Shown piece after piece: positions 9,013 through 18,367 of a stretch of 64,000 nt of DNA. The stretch is from G963668345 sp965226215 (GTDB lineage Bacteria; Acidobacteriota; Terriglobia; Bryobacterales; UBA6623). Location of the stretch: NCBI GenBank assembly GCA_965226215.1, contig CBDDCH010000002.1, positions 3,348,001 through 3,412,000 on the forward strand, written 5' to 3'. The position numbers and the translations under genes were made by a program. The notes under the pieces are model-generated. The model had not been told where the DNA came from. It made no database searches and worked only from the letters and a program-made list of their open reading frames with translations. Within the stretch, counting starts at the first letter, position 1. Each line of letters opens with the position of its first letter.

Positions 9013-10082
9013 TGCCGCTGCAAGGCAGACTGAGTGTCGAGCGGATGTGCCGGCTGGCCCCAGTGAGCCGGGCGGGTTTCTATCGGTCATTCAAAGAGCA
9101 GATGCCGCTGGAAGAAGACATGGAAGTGCGGTCGGCGATCCAAGAGGTTGCCCTCGAACATCGGCGACGCTATGGCTACCGCAGGGTCGCGGCGGAACTC
9201 CGCCGGCGGGGGATGGTGGTGAACCGCAAGCGCGTGGCGCGGATCATGCGCCAGGACGGGTTGCTCGGGGTCCAACCCCGGGCGTTCGTGGCCACCACGG
9301 AGGCCGATCATCCGCTGGAGGTTTACCTCAACCTAGCCGCCCGCATCAAGCTGACCGGGATCAATCAGCTGTGGGTGGCCGACATCACCTACATCCGGTT
9401 GAAGGCCGAGTTCGTTTATCTGGCCGTGGTCTTGGACGCCTACTCGCGGAAGGTGGTGGGTTGGGCGCTGGAGAGAACGCTGGCCGCCCGCTTGCCGCTG
9501 GCGGCACTGGAGCAGGCGATGGCCGAACGGCAACCGCCGCCCGGCCTGGTCCATCACTCCGATCGCGGTGTGCAGTACGCTTCCGGCGCCTACGTGAGGA
9601 GCTTGCGCCGCCAGCAAGCGATCCCCAGCATGAGTCGGCCGGCGAACCCCTACGACAATGCCAGTTGTGAGAGCTTCATCAAGACGCTCAAGCGGGAGGA
9701 GATCTACGCCAACGATTATCAGGATCTCGACCACCTGCGCGCGAACATCGAGGACTTCATCGAGCGCTACTACAACCGCTGCCGTCTGCATTCGGCGCTG
9801 GGCTATCGGCCCCCCGAGGAGTTCGAGCGGGCCGCCGGGACGAAGGCGGCTTGCGCCGGAGCGACGATGAGTTTTTTTAGGCAGCAGGAGATCTATCGAT
9901 CCGATGGGAAGGGGTTGCTGAACGAGAAGCCGACCGCAGCCGGCTCCCCGAACCATCGTTTCGATGAGTCTCCGGCCGGCTATTCCTCGGCGGGTTGGTC
10001 TCCACCAGAGCCCGCCTCCGCTTCACCCGCCGAGGACCATGCTAGAACAGAAGAGGCTATGGGGAGAAGGAAAAACCATTGA
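9012..10082 (+). CDS. IS3-family transposase OrfB (DDE integrase core)
   Basis: About 356 aa from ATG 9012, overlapping the orfA stop by one base. HTH_21 region YGYRRVAAELRRRG, then the rve core with catalytic D in WVADITYI, D in HHSDRGVQYAS and E in NASCESFIKTLK (DDE complete), ending with YYNRCRLHSALGYRPPEEF. The ~70-residue tail after that is Ser/Pro/Glu-rich and longer than in most relatives. It looks intact and potentially active. Confidence 0.93.
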   Translation: MPLQGRLSVERMCRLAPVSRAGFYRSFKEQMPLEEDMEVRSAIQEVALEHRRRYGYRRVAAELRRRGMVVNRKRVARIMRQDGLLGVQPRAFVATTEADHPLEVYLNLAARIKLTGINQLWVADITYIRLKAEFVYLAVVLDAYSRKVVGWALERTLAARLPLAALEQAMAERQPPPGLVHHSDRGVQYASGAYVRSLRRQQAIPSMSRPANPYDNASCESFIKTLKREEIYANDYQDLDHLRANIEDFIERYYNRCRLHSALGYRPPEEFERAAGTKAACAGATMSFFRQQEIYRSDGKGLLNEKPTAAGSPNHRFDESPAGYSSAGWSPPEPASASPAEDHARTEEAMGRRKNH

Positions 10083-10136
10083 ACGGCGAGTGTCGCTACC
10101 GCCGATTGTCTCAGCGGAGGGGTTCACCCCAAAGAC

Positions 10137-10240
10137 ATGTCGCCACGAATGGCGACATCTTTCGTTGACGCGCCGGCCCTTCCGCCGGGCGCCGGGATGC
10201 CGGCAAGAATGCCGGCACAGCACGCTGAAAACGTGCGCCA
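10137..10240. repeat. Cluster of three short palindromes
   Basis: ATGTCGCCA-CGAA-TGGCGACAT (10137-10158), TGCCGGCA-AGAA-TGCCGGCA (10198-10217) and a GCACGC-TGAAAA-CGTGC stem (~10220-10235) follow each other between the IS3 right end and the kinase gene stop. The last is followed by ~55 bp that recur with few changes at 59240-59295. They are REP-type intergenic repeats; some may act as transcript ends. Confidence 0.6.
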
Positions 10241-10320
10241 CGTCGTGTCAAGCCGATCACATCCTGAACTTTCGAGCCCGACATTTCCAAATCTCACATG
10301 GTTGGCCAACAGACCGCCCC

Positions 10321-12418
10321 TCAGCTCGGCAAGCCGATCTTTTCGATCAGCTTGGGGTAGCGGGGGTGTACGCGGATGGGGTCGAAAGTAGGTTCGACGT
10401 GTAAATAGACCAACGAACTGTCCTTGCGGGCATAGGCTTCCTCCAGAAAATCCATGGCCTTGTCCAGTTCTCCCAGCCGCACGTAGACGATCGCCTGCGT
10501 CATAGGGGAGACCGCTCGCGTCTCGGCTGCCGCAGCCACTTCTACAGCCAGTTGGAGGGCCTTCTCGCGCTCGCCCATCTCGGCGTAGATCACCGCTAAG
10601 CCTCCTTTTGCCAAATCCGTGTCGCCCAGCAGCTCAGCCCACTTCTTAAAAGCTTCGATGGCCTCGCTGTACCTGCCCACGTTCCCGTAGGCGATGGCCA
10701 CATCGAAGTGCGCCAGCGGGAATTGCGGGTTCATCTCGATCGTCCGGCGGCACTGCTCAATCGCTTCATCAAAGCGGCGAGAAAAATGCAAAATGCGCCC
10801 TACGGCGGTACTGATCAGCAACGAGAGGGGATCCAGTTCGTGGGCCCGGCGGATCTCGTCGAGCGCTTGCTCGAGACGGTTCATCGCCGCCAGGAACATG
10901 GCGTACTGATGGTGCCCGGTCGCATAGCCGTCGTTGATTTCGATCGCCCGGCGAAAGCGCCGCTCGGCTTTGGCCCAATCCCAGTCGGCGCGGTAGTGCA
11001 CGAGCGCCAGCGCCAGATGGGCTTCAGCGCAGGTCTCATCTTTCTCGATCGCCGTTCGCGCCGCCTCCGATGCCTTCGAAAACGCTTCGTCAGGACTCTG
11101 GGCCAAGTAGCCGGCGGTGCCCTCCAATACGTAGGCCTCGGCCAACCCGGCGTAAGGTTGGGCGTAGTTGCAATCTTCGCAAGCCGCTTTTTCGAAGCAC
11201 TCAATGCTTTTGGCAAGACCCGTGCCGGTACGCTGATTCAAGTGATAACGGCCTTGCAGATACACGTTGTAGGCTTCGAAGCTGTACGTCACCGGCTTGA
11301 CGAGCTTTTGCCGATGCCGGCCGAGAAGCTTGATCTTGAGGTTGTCGACGATCGCTTGCGAGATTTCATCCTGAATGGCAAAGACATCCTCAATTTTCCG
11401 GTCATAGCGTTCCGACCACAAATGGTAGCCGTCCTCGACAGCGATGAGTTGCACGGTGATGCGCAGGCGATCGCCGGCCTTACGAACGCTCCCCTCGACG
11501 ACGTGATGCACGCCAAGTTGCGTGCCGATCTCACGGACGTCGTAGGCCCTGGCCCGAAACTGAAACGACGAAGTCCGCGAGACGACCTTCAGACCCTTAA
11601 CGCCTGTTAGGGCATTGGTGATCTCCTCGGCGATGCCCTCGCAGAAATATTGCTGATCCCGCTCCGAACTCATGTCGACGAACGGCAGCACGGCGACCGT
11701 AGGCTCACCGGCATTAGGCGTTCGACGTCGCGAGCCGGACGGCCGCAGCCTCTCGGCGAGAGATCGCAGGTCCTCCAGTACGTCTTCCATGGACTGATAG
11801 CGCTCGTCCGGCTTCCTACGGATCGCCCTGCTGACAATCCGTTGGATTTCGGGCGGCAAATCCTGACGAAACCGCCTCAGGGGAGGAGCATCGGCGTGAG
11901 CGATGTCGTAGAGGATGAGCGCCTCGTGAGAACCCGAAAACGGCACCTCCCCGGCCGCCAGCTCGAAAAGCACGATATCGAAAGAGAAAATGTCCGAACG
12001 GTGATCGATCTCGAGACCCTGGGCTTGCTCGGGCGACATATAGGCCGCCGTGCCCAGAGTCATGTCAGCCGAGGGTTGAGAGTCGCGGCCCGCGACCTGC
12101 GCTACCCCGAAGTCGGTTAACTTGACCGTGCCTTCCGCCGTCAACAGGGCATTGTCGGGTTTCGCGTCGCGGTGAACGATTCCGTGCCGGTGAGCGTGGG
12201 CCAGCGCTTGCGCAATCAGCAAAGCGTAGTCCACAATCTGTTTAACCGGCAGGGTTCCCCCGTCCTGGCGTGCCTGCCGAATCCTCTCCTTTAACGTTCC
12301 CCCGGGCAGGTATTCGAGTGCCAGAAAAGGCTGATCCCCCTCCTCTTCCACTTCGTAGATCGTCGCGATGTTCGGGTGATTGAGCTTCGAGAGCGCCCTC
12401 GCTTCATGAAGAACTGAG
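10321..12418 (-). pseudogene. Ser/Thr protein kinase - TolB-like - TPR protein, C-terminal part severed by IS1380
   Basis: About 700 codons, continuing the fragment at 14144-14298. Order: kinase lobe from SSVLHEARALSKLNHPNIATIYE, catalytic loop HRDAKPDN, DFG, activation segment GTAAYMSPEQ; then a TolB N-terminal-like domain (AVLPFVDMSSERDQQYFCEG ... LGVHHVVEGSVRKAG); then about eight TPR units to the end. Removing the element and one 4-bp target copy gives a continuous 750-residue frame. By itself this piece lacks the glycine-rich loop and the ATP-binding lysine, so it cannot be an active kinase. Its only ATG at the junction lies inside the IS end. Acidobacteria often carry such kinase-TolB-TPR proteins; substrates are unknown. 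Confidence 0.88.
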
Positions 12419-12422
12419 CTAG

Positions 12423-14143
12423 CCTGCATATTTCACCAGGGGGTAGGAAAAGGGCTGCCGGTTGTGGCATAAAACGTTTATGGACAAAACGTTAGCGCCA
12501 CAGAAGACCAGCAGCCCTCCGGTAACAGAGTGTAGCCAATCGAGCTTGTCGTTTGCCAGGCACTTTCGCCGCCAGGTGAGCGCCCAGTTTGACGGCGGGG
12601 TGATCAGCTCCGACGGCGGCGCGCTGCTGTTGCGCGAGGTCGACCGGCGCATCAACCTGCTGCCGCGGGTGGCCGCCTGCTTCGAAGACCGGCGCGATCC
12701 CCAGCTGATCGAGCACCAGGTCGGGGAGCTGGTCTCGCAGCGGGTCTACGCGCTGGCGCTGGGCTATGAGGATCTCAACGATCACGACGAGTTGCGCTCC
12801 GATCCTGTGCTGGCGCTGCTGGCCGGCAAGAGCGACTTGGAAGGGCAGAAGCGCAAGCAAGAGCGTGATCGCGGCAAGCCGTTGGCCGGCAAGTCGACGC
12901 TGCACCGGCTGGAACGCACGACCGACGGCGTGGACCGCTACAAGAAGATCCGCTGTGACAGCGAAGCGATCGACCGCCTGCTGGTGGACGTGTTTGTGGA
13001 AGCGCACCCCGAGCCGCCCGAGGAGATCATTCTCGATATCGACGTCACCGATACGCCCTTGCACGGGCAGCAGGAGGGGCGTTTCTTTCACGGTTACTAC
13101 AGACACTATTGCTATCTGCCGCTGTACATTTTTTGCGGCCAGCACCTGTTGTGTGCCCGGCAGCGGGTGTCGAATCAAGACGCGGCGGCGGGCAGCGTCG
13201 AGGAGCTGGAGCGGATCGTGGCGCAGATCCGGGAAGCCTGGCCGGAGGTGCGCATCATCGTGCGCGGTGATTCCGGGTTTTGTCGCGACGAGTTGATGAG
13301 CTGGTGCGAGGAGAACGGGGTGGATTACGTGCTGGGGCTGGCGCGCAACGAACGCTTGCGGGAAATGATTGCTGAGCAGATGGGGGCGGCCGCCGAGCGG
13401 CAACAGCGGACGGGGAAGCCGGCGCGGGTGTTTACGGAGTTCGAGTATCAGACGCGGCGGAGTTGGAGCCGGGCGCGGCGGGTGGTGGCCAAAGCCGAAC
13501 AGCTTGCGGGCAAGGAGAATCCGCGCTATGTGGTGACCTCGCTGGATGCCGAGAGCCGGCCGGCGCAGCAGCTGTACGAGCAACTCTACTGCGGGCGCGG
13601 GGAGGCGGAGAATCGCATCAAGGAGCAGTTGAGTCTGTTCAGCGATCGCATGAGCACGGAGACGCTGCGGGCCAATCAGCTGCGGCTGTATCTATCGTCG
13701 CTGGCCTATGTGTTGATGGCGGCGCTCAGGCGGCTGGGGCTGCAGGGCACGGTGTGGGCGCGGGCGCAGACGGAGACGATCCGGCGGGGGTTGTTGAAGA
13801 TCGGCGCGCAGGTGAAGGTGAGCGTGCGGCGGGTGTATCTGTCGCTGGCCGGCGGCTACCCCTATGAGCAGGCGTTCTGGGCGGTGTATCGGGCCCTGCG
13901 TCCGCCGGGATTAGCAACTGTTTGATAACACGGAGCGAAACAAAAAACGGCGGCCCAGGAAGTCGAATGGCTAAGTGTTTCTAAAATCGGGAACAACCCG
14001 AAAAACGGACTTTCGCGGACCACTGTCGGCGGTGTGGAGCGCCCCGCCGAGGCCCTCGCCCCCCTGGCCAGGGTTGATTCCGACCTTCCGCCCCTATTTC
14101 GGCTCCCTCAACCCTTCGCAAAGCCACTGGTGAGAAATGCGGG
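12423..14143 (+). mobile_element. IS1380-family element inserted in the kinase gene
   Basis: 1721 bp. Termini CCTGCATATTTCACCAG (12423) and, reverse-complemented, CCCGCATTTCTCACCAG (ending 14143), 14 of 17 identical. Flanking 4-bp sequences CTAG (12419-12422) and CTAA (14144-14147) are a target duplication with one mismatch; four bases fits IS1380. About 215 bp of GC-rich non-coding DNA follow the transposase gene. The kinase frame is restored exactly on removal. Confidence 0.88.
12480..13925 (+). CDS. IS1380-family transposase (DDE group 1)
   Basis: About 481 aa from ATG 12480 (a TTG at 12462 is also possible). Early FDGGVISSDGGALLLREVD box typical of the family, then catalytic D in DIDVTDTPLHGQQEG, D in VRGDSGFCRDEL and E in CGRGEAENRIKEQ; C-terminal helices around LRANQLRLYLSSLAYVL. 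Full length and uninterrupted. It lies on the strand opposite the kinase gene. Confidence 0.93.
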   Translation: MDKTLAPQKTSSPPVTECSQSSLSFARHFRRQVSAQFDGGVISSDGGALLLREVDRRINLLPRVAACFEDRRDPQLIEHQVGELVSQRVYALALGYEDLNDHDELRSDPVLALLAGKSDLEGQKRKQERDRGKPLAGKSTLHRLERTTDGVDRYKKIRCDSEAIDRLLVDVFVEAHPEPPEEIILDIDVTDTPLHGQQEGRFFHGYYRHYCYLPLYIFCGQHLLCARQRVSNQDAAAGSVEELERIVAQIREAWPEVRIIVRGDSGFCRDELMSWCEENGVDYVLGLARNERLREMIAEQMGAAAERQQRTGKPARVFTEFEYQTRRSWSRARRVVAKAEQLAGKENPRYVVTSLDAESRPAQQLYEQLYCGRGEAENRIKEQLSLFSDRMSTETLRANQLRLYLSSLAYVLMAALRRLGLQGTVWARAQTETIRRGLLKIGAQVKVSVRRVYLSLAGGYPYEQAFWAVYRALRPPGLATV

Positions 14144-14298
14144 CTAACACCTTCCTGCGCTGCCCAGAACTCCGGGGAAAGGAACTTCAGGGCCACCAGC
14201 CTATCCAGCTTGACGTCACGCGCCTTGAAGATCACACCCATCCCGCCTTCGCCGATCTTTTCCAGCAGCTCGTAATGGGACAGGGTTTGGGCGCTCAT
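14144..14298 (-). pseudogene. Ser/Thr protein kinase, N-terminal fragment (P-loop and ATP lysine)
   Basis: From ATG 14298: SHYELLEKIGEGGMGVIFKA (glycine-rich loop) and LVALKFLSPEF (invariant lysine), then the frame runs into the IS1380 right end at 14143. It joins 12418 downstream in frame: ...AQEGV + S(split codon) + SVLHEARALSK. If translated it continues as junk for ~50 residues. It proves that the gene at 10321-12418 was once a complete kinase. Confidence 0.88.
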
Positions 14299-14424
14299 CG
14301 AAGAGACCTACTGCAGCGGCCCGCCGCGGGCCTACGACGGAGGTTCTTTATTATCTCGCAGCGAGTGAAAGGAGGAAGCAGCCGCTGAGCGCGAATCCGA
14401 CAAGCGGCTTTATCTTTAAGCAGA

Positions 14425-14557
14425 CCGGGACATAGGTAACACTTTATGCCAAGCACATAGGTAACACCTGCAGGGATAAAACATTTCTGGGAGGAGATGG
14501 TTTATGCCCTGGCAGGAGACCGATGTGCTTGGACTTATGTGTTACCCATGTCCCCGG
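14425..14557 (+). mobile_element. Internally deleted IS481-type element (MITE-like)
   Basis: Left end GGGACATAGGTAACAC (14427-14442) is matched by the inverted right end ending at about 14555 (GGGACATGGGTAACAC in reverse complement). A second CATAGGTAACAC copy lies at 14456. Between them stand GGGAGGAG and an ATG at 14504 encoding MPWQETDVLGL, the usual start of IS481-family transposases, cut after 11 codons straight into the right end. All catalytic sequence is missing. Confidence 0.7.
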
Positions 14558-14599
14558 TTTGTACCCTGGGCGAAGCGGGCTCGCGGGGCCGGTTTTCAT

Positions 14600-16237
14600 C
14601 TACCTGGAGAGCCGATCCAGAATATTCCGGGTGATGCGTTCGACGGCTTCGTCTCCGCCGCGCAGACCGTCCGGCCAATTGGTGGCACCGACGGTAACTA
14701 CCGTCCCGCCGCGGCTGTACGTGCCAAGCATGGCCGCCCCGGGTTGGCGGTGCGGGGCCGACCTGTCACCGTGGAGTGCCTCGGTAATCATGCCCAATGA
14801 GTCATCGGCGGCGCTTAAGGCGGCGGGGCAGCTGGCGAGGATCTCAAAGTTCTCGGGCGTTCCATCGCGATGCGTGGGTACGGGCAGCCCGTTTTCGAGC
14901 TCATAGTCGCAGCCGTCACATTCGTAGCTGACAATCTTGTCCTTGGTGCCCAGAAGATCGCCTCGCTTCAAACCGGTACCTTCAAAAACCCAGTGGTCGG
15001 GTCGATGAACGGTGTAGGCGCCCAGCCCATCCTGGAACTGATCGAAAAAGCGATGGTAACCTCCATAAGCGAAACTAACCCCCGTCAACTGATTCTCAGG
15101 TCGGCCAACCAGGCGGCTGCACCACAGAGTAGTTAGCTGCCTGTGGTCCTCGCTCTTGTAGTGCGGATCGTCTTTGTAGCCCTGCTTCCAGCCCACCAGG
15201 GCACGGCCGTTATCTTCGGATCGAACCTGCCAATAAACGCTGTTGCCGCTCAAAAACGCCACGTTCCCCCCCCGCGCAATAAACGCCTCCAGATGGTCTC
15301 GCATCGGGGAAGACCAATACTCATCGTGCCCGACACTTAAGACGAGCTTGTAATGGTCAAGGATCTCGGGGTGAAACTCGAGATCGGAGTTGACCGCATA
15401 GTCAATTTCGTATCCCGCTCGCTCGGCCCACTCGACAAAGGGATGCTCCCAGTTGCGCCAGCCGCCCTGATAGGTCGTAAAACCGTCATAGACGTTGAGC
15501 GCCTCTCCTTGTTTCTCGATCCTGACGCACTTTTCGGCGTCCGGAATATGCCATTGATAGGGGATTCGTTCAGCAGGGTCCACCCCGGCGCCGGCGTGGC
15601 CACTGTTGGTCGTGATGTTGGCGAAACTTGTGAGCGGTATCCCCTGGTCTGAGAATTCTTTCTGTAGCGCCGCAGTGACCTTGCCCTGAGCCAGGTCGGC
15701 TTCGACTACGGCACTGATGCTACACAGAAACCGGCCTTGATACCCCACCGAGCCGGCAAACGGGCGGTCGAAAGAGACTCGCCGGGCTTGCCCGTTCTTC
15801 CCGCGATAAAGATCGGCGCCGCCCCAGGTGTTGTAGGCGTTGTCGGTATTGGTGCTCCGCTGCAGCAGGATCTTCGTATCGCGCCCGGGATGCGTCGCCC
15901 GGACTACGAAAGACATCTCGCCGTTGGCGCTCAGACCGCCGCGATCACTGCCCGTCAAGATCACCTCGTAGTGGCCCGACTTCCAGTCTTCGGGAACAGC
16001 CACCTTAAGAGCGACCGGCCAGTTACAGCCATCGGAGAAGGAATTTTCCGGAACCGGGTGCTCGACCCCCGGCAGACCCCCCTTGGTCCAGACAGGCTTC
16101 CGTCCCGCCCCCACTCGCGCAATCTCGATAGAGTACTCCTTGGTGTTGGTAGAAATATGGAATCCTATCTCCTCACCGGCCCTGACGCTGAGCTGGTCCG
16201 TATAACCTTCGATCGCTGGTTCGTGTTGCTGGCTCAT
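14600..16237 (-). CDS. N,N-dimethylformamidase large-subunit-like protein
   Basis: 545 aa from ATG 16237, chosen because GGAG precedes it by 8 bases; the frame is open 44 codons further upstream without family sequence. An N-terminal beta domain (EGYTDQLSVRAGEEIGFHIS; YEVILTGSD) precedes the DMFase-like C-terminal domain: NTDNAYNTWGGADLY, then LVLSVGHDEYWSSPMRDHLE and FLSGNSVYWQVR, TNWPDGL near the end. In Paracoccus-type enzymes this fold binds iron and hydrolyses dimethylformamide; the present substrate is unknown, and no small-subunit gene is adjacent. No signal peptide. Confidence 0.8.
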   Translation of the reverse strand: MSQQHEPAIEGYTDQLSVRAGEEIGFHISTNTKEYSIEIARVGAGRKPVWTKGGLPGVEHPVPENSFSDGCNWPVALKVAVPEDWKSGHYEVILTGSDRGGLSANGEMSFVVRATHPGRDTKILLQRSTNTDNAYNTWGGADLYRGKNGQARRVSFDRPFAGSVGYQGRFLCSISAVVEADLAQGKVTAALQKEFSDQGIPLTSFANITTNSGHAGAGVDPAERIPYQWHIPDAEKCVRIEKQGEALNVYDGFTTYQGGWRNWEHPFVEWAERAGYEIDYAVNSDLEFHPEILDHYKLVLSVGHDEYWSSPMRDHLEAFIARGGNVAFLSGNSVYWQVRSEDNGRALVGWKQGYKDDPHYKSEDHRQLTTLWCSRLVGRPENQLTGVSFAYGGYHRFFDQFQDGLGAYTVHRPDHWVFEGTGLKRGDLLGTKDKIVSYECDGCDYELENGLPVPTHRDGTPENFEILASCPAALSAADDSLGMITEALHGDRSAPHRQPGAAMLGTYSRGGTVVTVGATNWPDGLRGGDEAVERITRNILDRLSR

Positions 16238-16421
16238 AGTGATTGCTCCGTTCGGGTTCACCGTAACTAGGGAGATCTCTACCCCCAGTATGGACTCACT
16301 CTCCCGCGGAAGCATACACCGGCCGCTTACGCGATGCCAAGCCCGGCGCGGGGTTCGGTCTTCCGGCACCAGGGCTTCCCTATCGTCAAGCCATGCGTGG
16401 CCGTAGGTTAAAATGACTTTA

Positions 16422-18020
16422 CCCGCATTTCCAATTTGATTCAGACCTCTCGACCTTCCGGCGGCCTTGAGCGTCTTTATTCATAGGGGCTAGAGCCCGA
16501 TGAGGACGCCATGGAGGCCAACACCCAATGGGTGAAAAACAAACCAAGCCATTCCAGCTAAGTTTCAACGGCTCGTTGAAAGTCGATTTCCAGGGATCGC
16601 ACGTCACTTCCGACGGTGGCTTGATCCTGGTTCGGGAGTTGGACGAGCGACTCGGACTCGGGAAACTGATCGGCGAGCATCTCACCGACTCCCGGCAAGG
16701 CACAAACAAGCAGTTCACGTTCGCTGATCTGTTGCGGCAGTCGGTCTACAGCCGCTTGGCAGGCTACGAGGACGTCAACGACGCCGTCCGAGTGTCGGCT
16801 GACCCGACGTTTCGCTTGATCGGCTCGCAGAAGATCTGGGATCGCGGTGCGGCCTTGACCTCGACGCTGCACGGCTTCGAGACGGAGATGCTGGCGAGCG
16901 AAGAGAACCTGCTGGGGCTGATGGCGCTGAACCGAGAGCTGGTCGGGCAAGCGGAGGCGTTCGACGACTCCGAGCGGGTCGTTCTGGACATGGACTCCAC
17001 CGAGAGTCCGGTCCATGGCCAACAGGAAGGCAGTGCCTACAACGGACACTTCGAGTCGGTCTGCTACCACCCGTTGCTTTTGTTCAACGGTCATGGTGAT
17101 TGCCTCGCTGCCAAGCTGCGTCCCGGCAACGTGCACAGCGCCGAGGACTGGGATGAGCTATTGTTGCCGGAGATCGAGCGCCAACTGGCCGAAGGCAAAC
17201 AGGTCACCTTTCGCGCCGATGCCGCCTTCGCCAAGCCCGAGATCTACGAAGCACTGGAGGAGCGCGGCGCGGACTACGCGATCCGCATTCCGGCCAATAA
17301 GAGCCTGGAGCTGGAGATCGAAGACATCCTGTTTCGTCCGCCGGGGAGGCCCGGCCGCAAGCCGCTAGTGCGCTACAAGAGCTTTCGCTATCAGGCGGAG
17401 AGCTGGAAGGGGCCCAGACGAGTTGTCGCCAAGGTCGAGCACCACCAGGGCGAGCTATTCGCGCGCGTCGGTTTTATCGTGACGAACATGAGCTTGCCAA
17501 GCCGGTCGGTGGTGCGTTTCTACAACAAGCGCGGCACGGCGGAGCAGTGGATCAAAGAAGGTAAGCAAGCGACGCACTGGACGCGGCTGTCGTGCCATCG
17601 CTTCCGGGCGAACGAGGTGCGCTTGCAGCTCAGCGTGCTGGCCTATAACCTGGGCAACTTGTGGCGGCGGCTGGGGCTGCCGCAACGGATCAAGAGCTGG
17701 TCGCTGACGAGCTTGCAGCACCGGCTGATGAAGACGGGCGGACGGCTAATTAAACACGCGCGGTATTACTGGCTCTTGTTCGCGGAGGGACATCTGAACC
17801 GGCGCCTGTTTGGCGACATGCTGCGGAGGATCTGGGCGCTGCCTGTGCCGGGCGGGTAGCACGCGACTTGCCGAATGCGAAACCTGAGTACTGAGGACGG
17901 AAGCTCGGAAGGGTGTCTGCGAAATTGACTTCGCAGCGGCGGATCAGCCCCCATGAGGGGCAAGAAGGGGGCTCGATCGGTCCCGCCTCAGCCGCCGCCT
18001 CTTTCGGGTGGAGAAATGGT
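16422..18020 (+). mobile_element. Second IS1380-family element, boundaries approximate
   Basis: The transposase gene is intact. The left end is placed at CCCGCATTTCCAATTTG (16422), which resembles the IS1380 terminus at 14143. The right end is uncertain: GGTGGAGAAATGG near 18008-18020 is a weak partner, and no target duplication was found. Glycosyltransferase coding sequence begins only after ~18070, so this element, or a deletion next to it, probably removed that gene's 5' part. Confidence 0.55.
16528..17859 (+). CDS. IS1380-family transposase (DDE group 1), second type
   Basis: 443 aa, ATG 16528. FQGSHVTSDGGLILVRELDE box, D in LDMDSTESPVHGQQEG, D in FRADAAFAKPEI, E in KRGTAEQWIKEGKQ. It is clearly diverged from the transposase at 12480, so the two elements are different lineages rather than copies. 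The frame is intact. Confidence 0.92.
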   Translation: MGEKQTKPFQLSFNGSLKVDFQGSHVTSDGGLILVRELDERLGLGKLIGEHLTDSRQGTNKQFTFADLLRQSVYSRLAGYEDVNDAVRVSADPTFRLIGSQKIWDRGAALTSTLHGFETEMLASEENLLGLMALNRELVGQAEAFDDSERVVLDMDSTESPVHGQQEGSAYNGHFESVCYHPLLLFNGHGDCLAAKLRPGNVHSAEDWDELLLPEIERQLAEGKQVTFRADAAFAKPEIYEALEERGADYAIRIPANKSLELEIEDILFRPPGRPGRKPLVRYKSFRYQAESWKGPRRVVAKVEHHQGELFARVGFIVTNMSLPSRSVVRFYNKRGTAEQWIKEGKQATHWTRLSCHRFRANEVRLQLSVLAYNLGNLWRRLGLPQRIKSWSLTSLQHRLMKTGGRLIKHARYYWLLFAEGHLNRRLFGDMLRRIWALPVPGG

Positions 18021-18069
18021 TGCGCTTCGCCGGGTGAGGGTGTAGACTCGTGCCGTCAGAGGAGCCAAA

Positions 18070-18365
18070 TCGGAAATCCTGGCTTAGACGGCATTTTCTC
18101 TTTCTCCATCTTGCCTCTGCGGATGGCCTCCTTTGCTGGACTGGGAGCGCTGAGTGTGGCGTGCTGTTACTTGCTCTACGCGCTATACGCTCGATTAGTG
18201 CTTAACGAATCACCCGCGGGCTTCACCGCGTTGATCTTCTTCATTGTGTTTCTCTCCGGCGTGCAGATGCTGTTTCTGGGCTTGATTGGTGAATATCTCG
18301 GCAGAATCTACGAAGAGACCAAACGCCGGCCGCTGTACATCGTAAGTCGAATCGTCGGGAGATAG
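18070..18365 (+). pseudogene. Glycosyltransferase family 2 (DPM/GtrB-like), C-terminal remnant
   Basis: The frame ending at 18365 encodes DGIFSFSILPLRMASFAG, two membrane helices, GFTALIFFIVFLSGVQMLF and GLIGEYLGRIYEETKRRP, the typical membrane tail of polyprenyl-phosphate glycosyltransferases. The catalytic GT-A domain, about 220 residues, is absent; upstream lies the IS1380-type element. No start codon with ribosome site precedes the remnant, so it is probably not expressed as an enzyme. Confidence 0.8.
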
Positions 18366-18367
18366 CG

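Larger units (their letters stand above)
8606..10126 (+). mobile_element. IS3-family insertion sequence, complete
   Basis: About 1.52 kb carrying orfA and orfB. The ends are imperfect inverted repeats: left TGAACCCCC...TGAGACA...TAGCGACACT, right (reverse complement) TGAACCCCT...TGAGACA...TAGCGACACT. It sits between lepA and the interrupted kinase gene, inside a cluster of short palindromes on both sides. I could not find a clear target duplication. Confidence 0.85.

Noticed and set aside
8606..10126. A target-site duplication for the IS3 element
   Set aside because: Neither 3- nor 4-bp flanks match at the inferred ends, so I do not claim one.
10708..11610. 300-codon plus-strand open frame
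   Set aside because: Antisense to the TPR part of the kinase gene; no motif.
12492..13583. 363-codon minus-strand open frame in the IS1380 element
   Set aside because: The plus strand holds a complete DDE transposase; the reverse frame is His/Arg/Pro-rich shadow.
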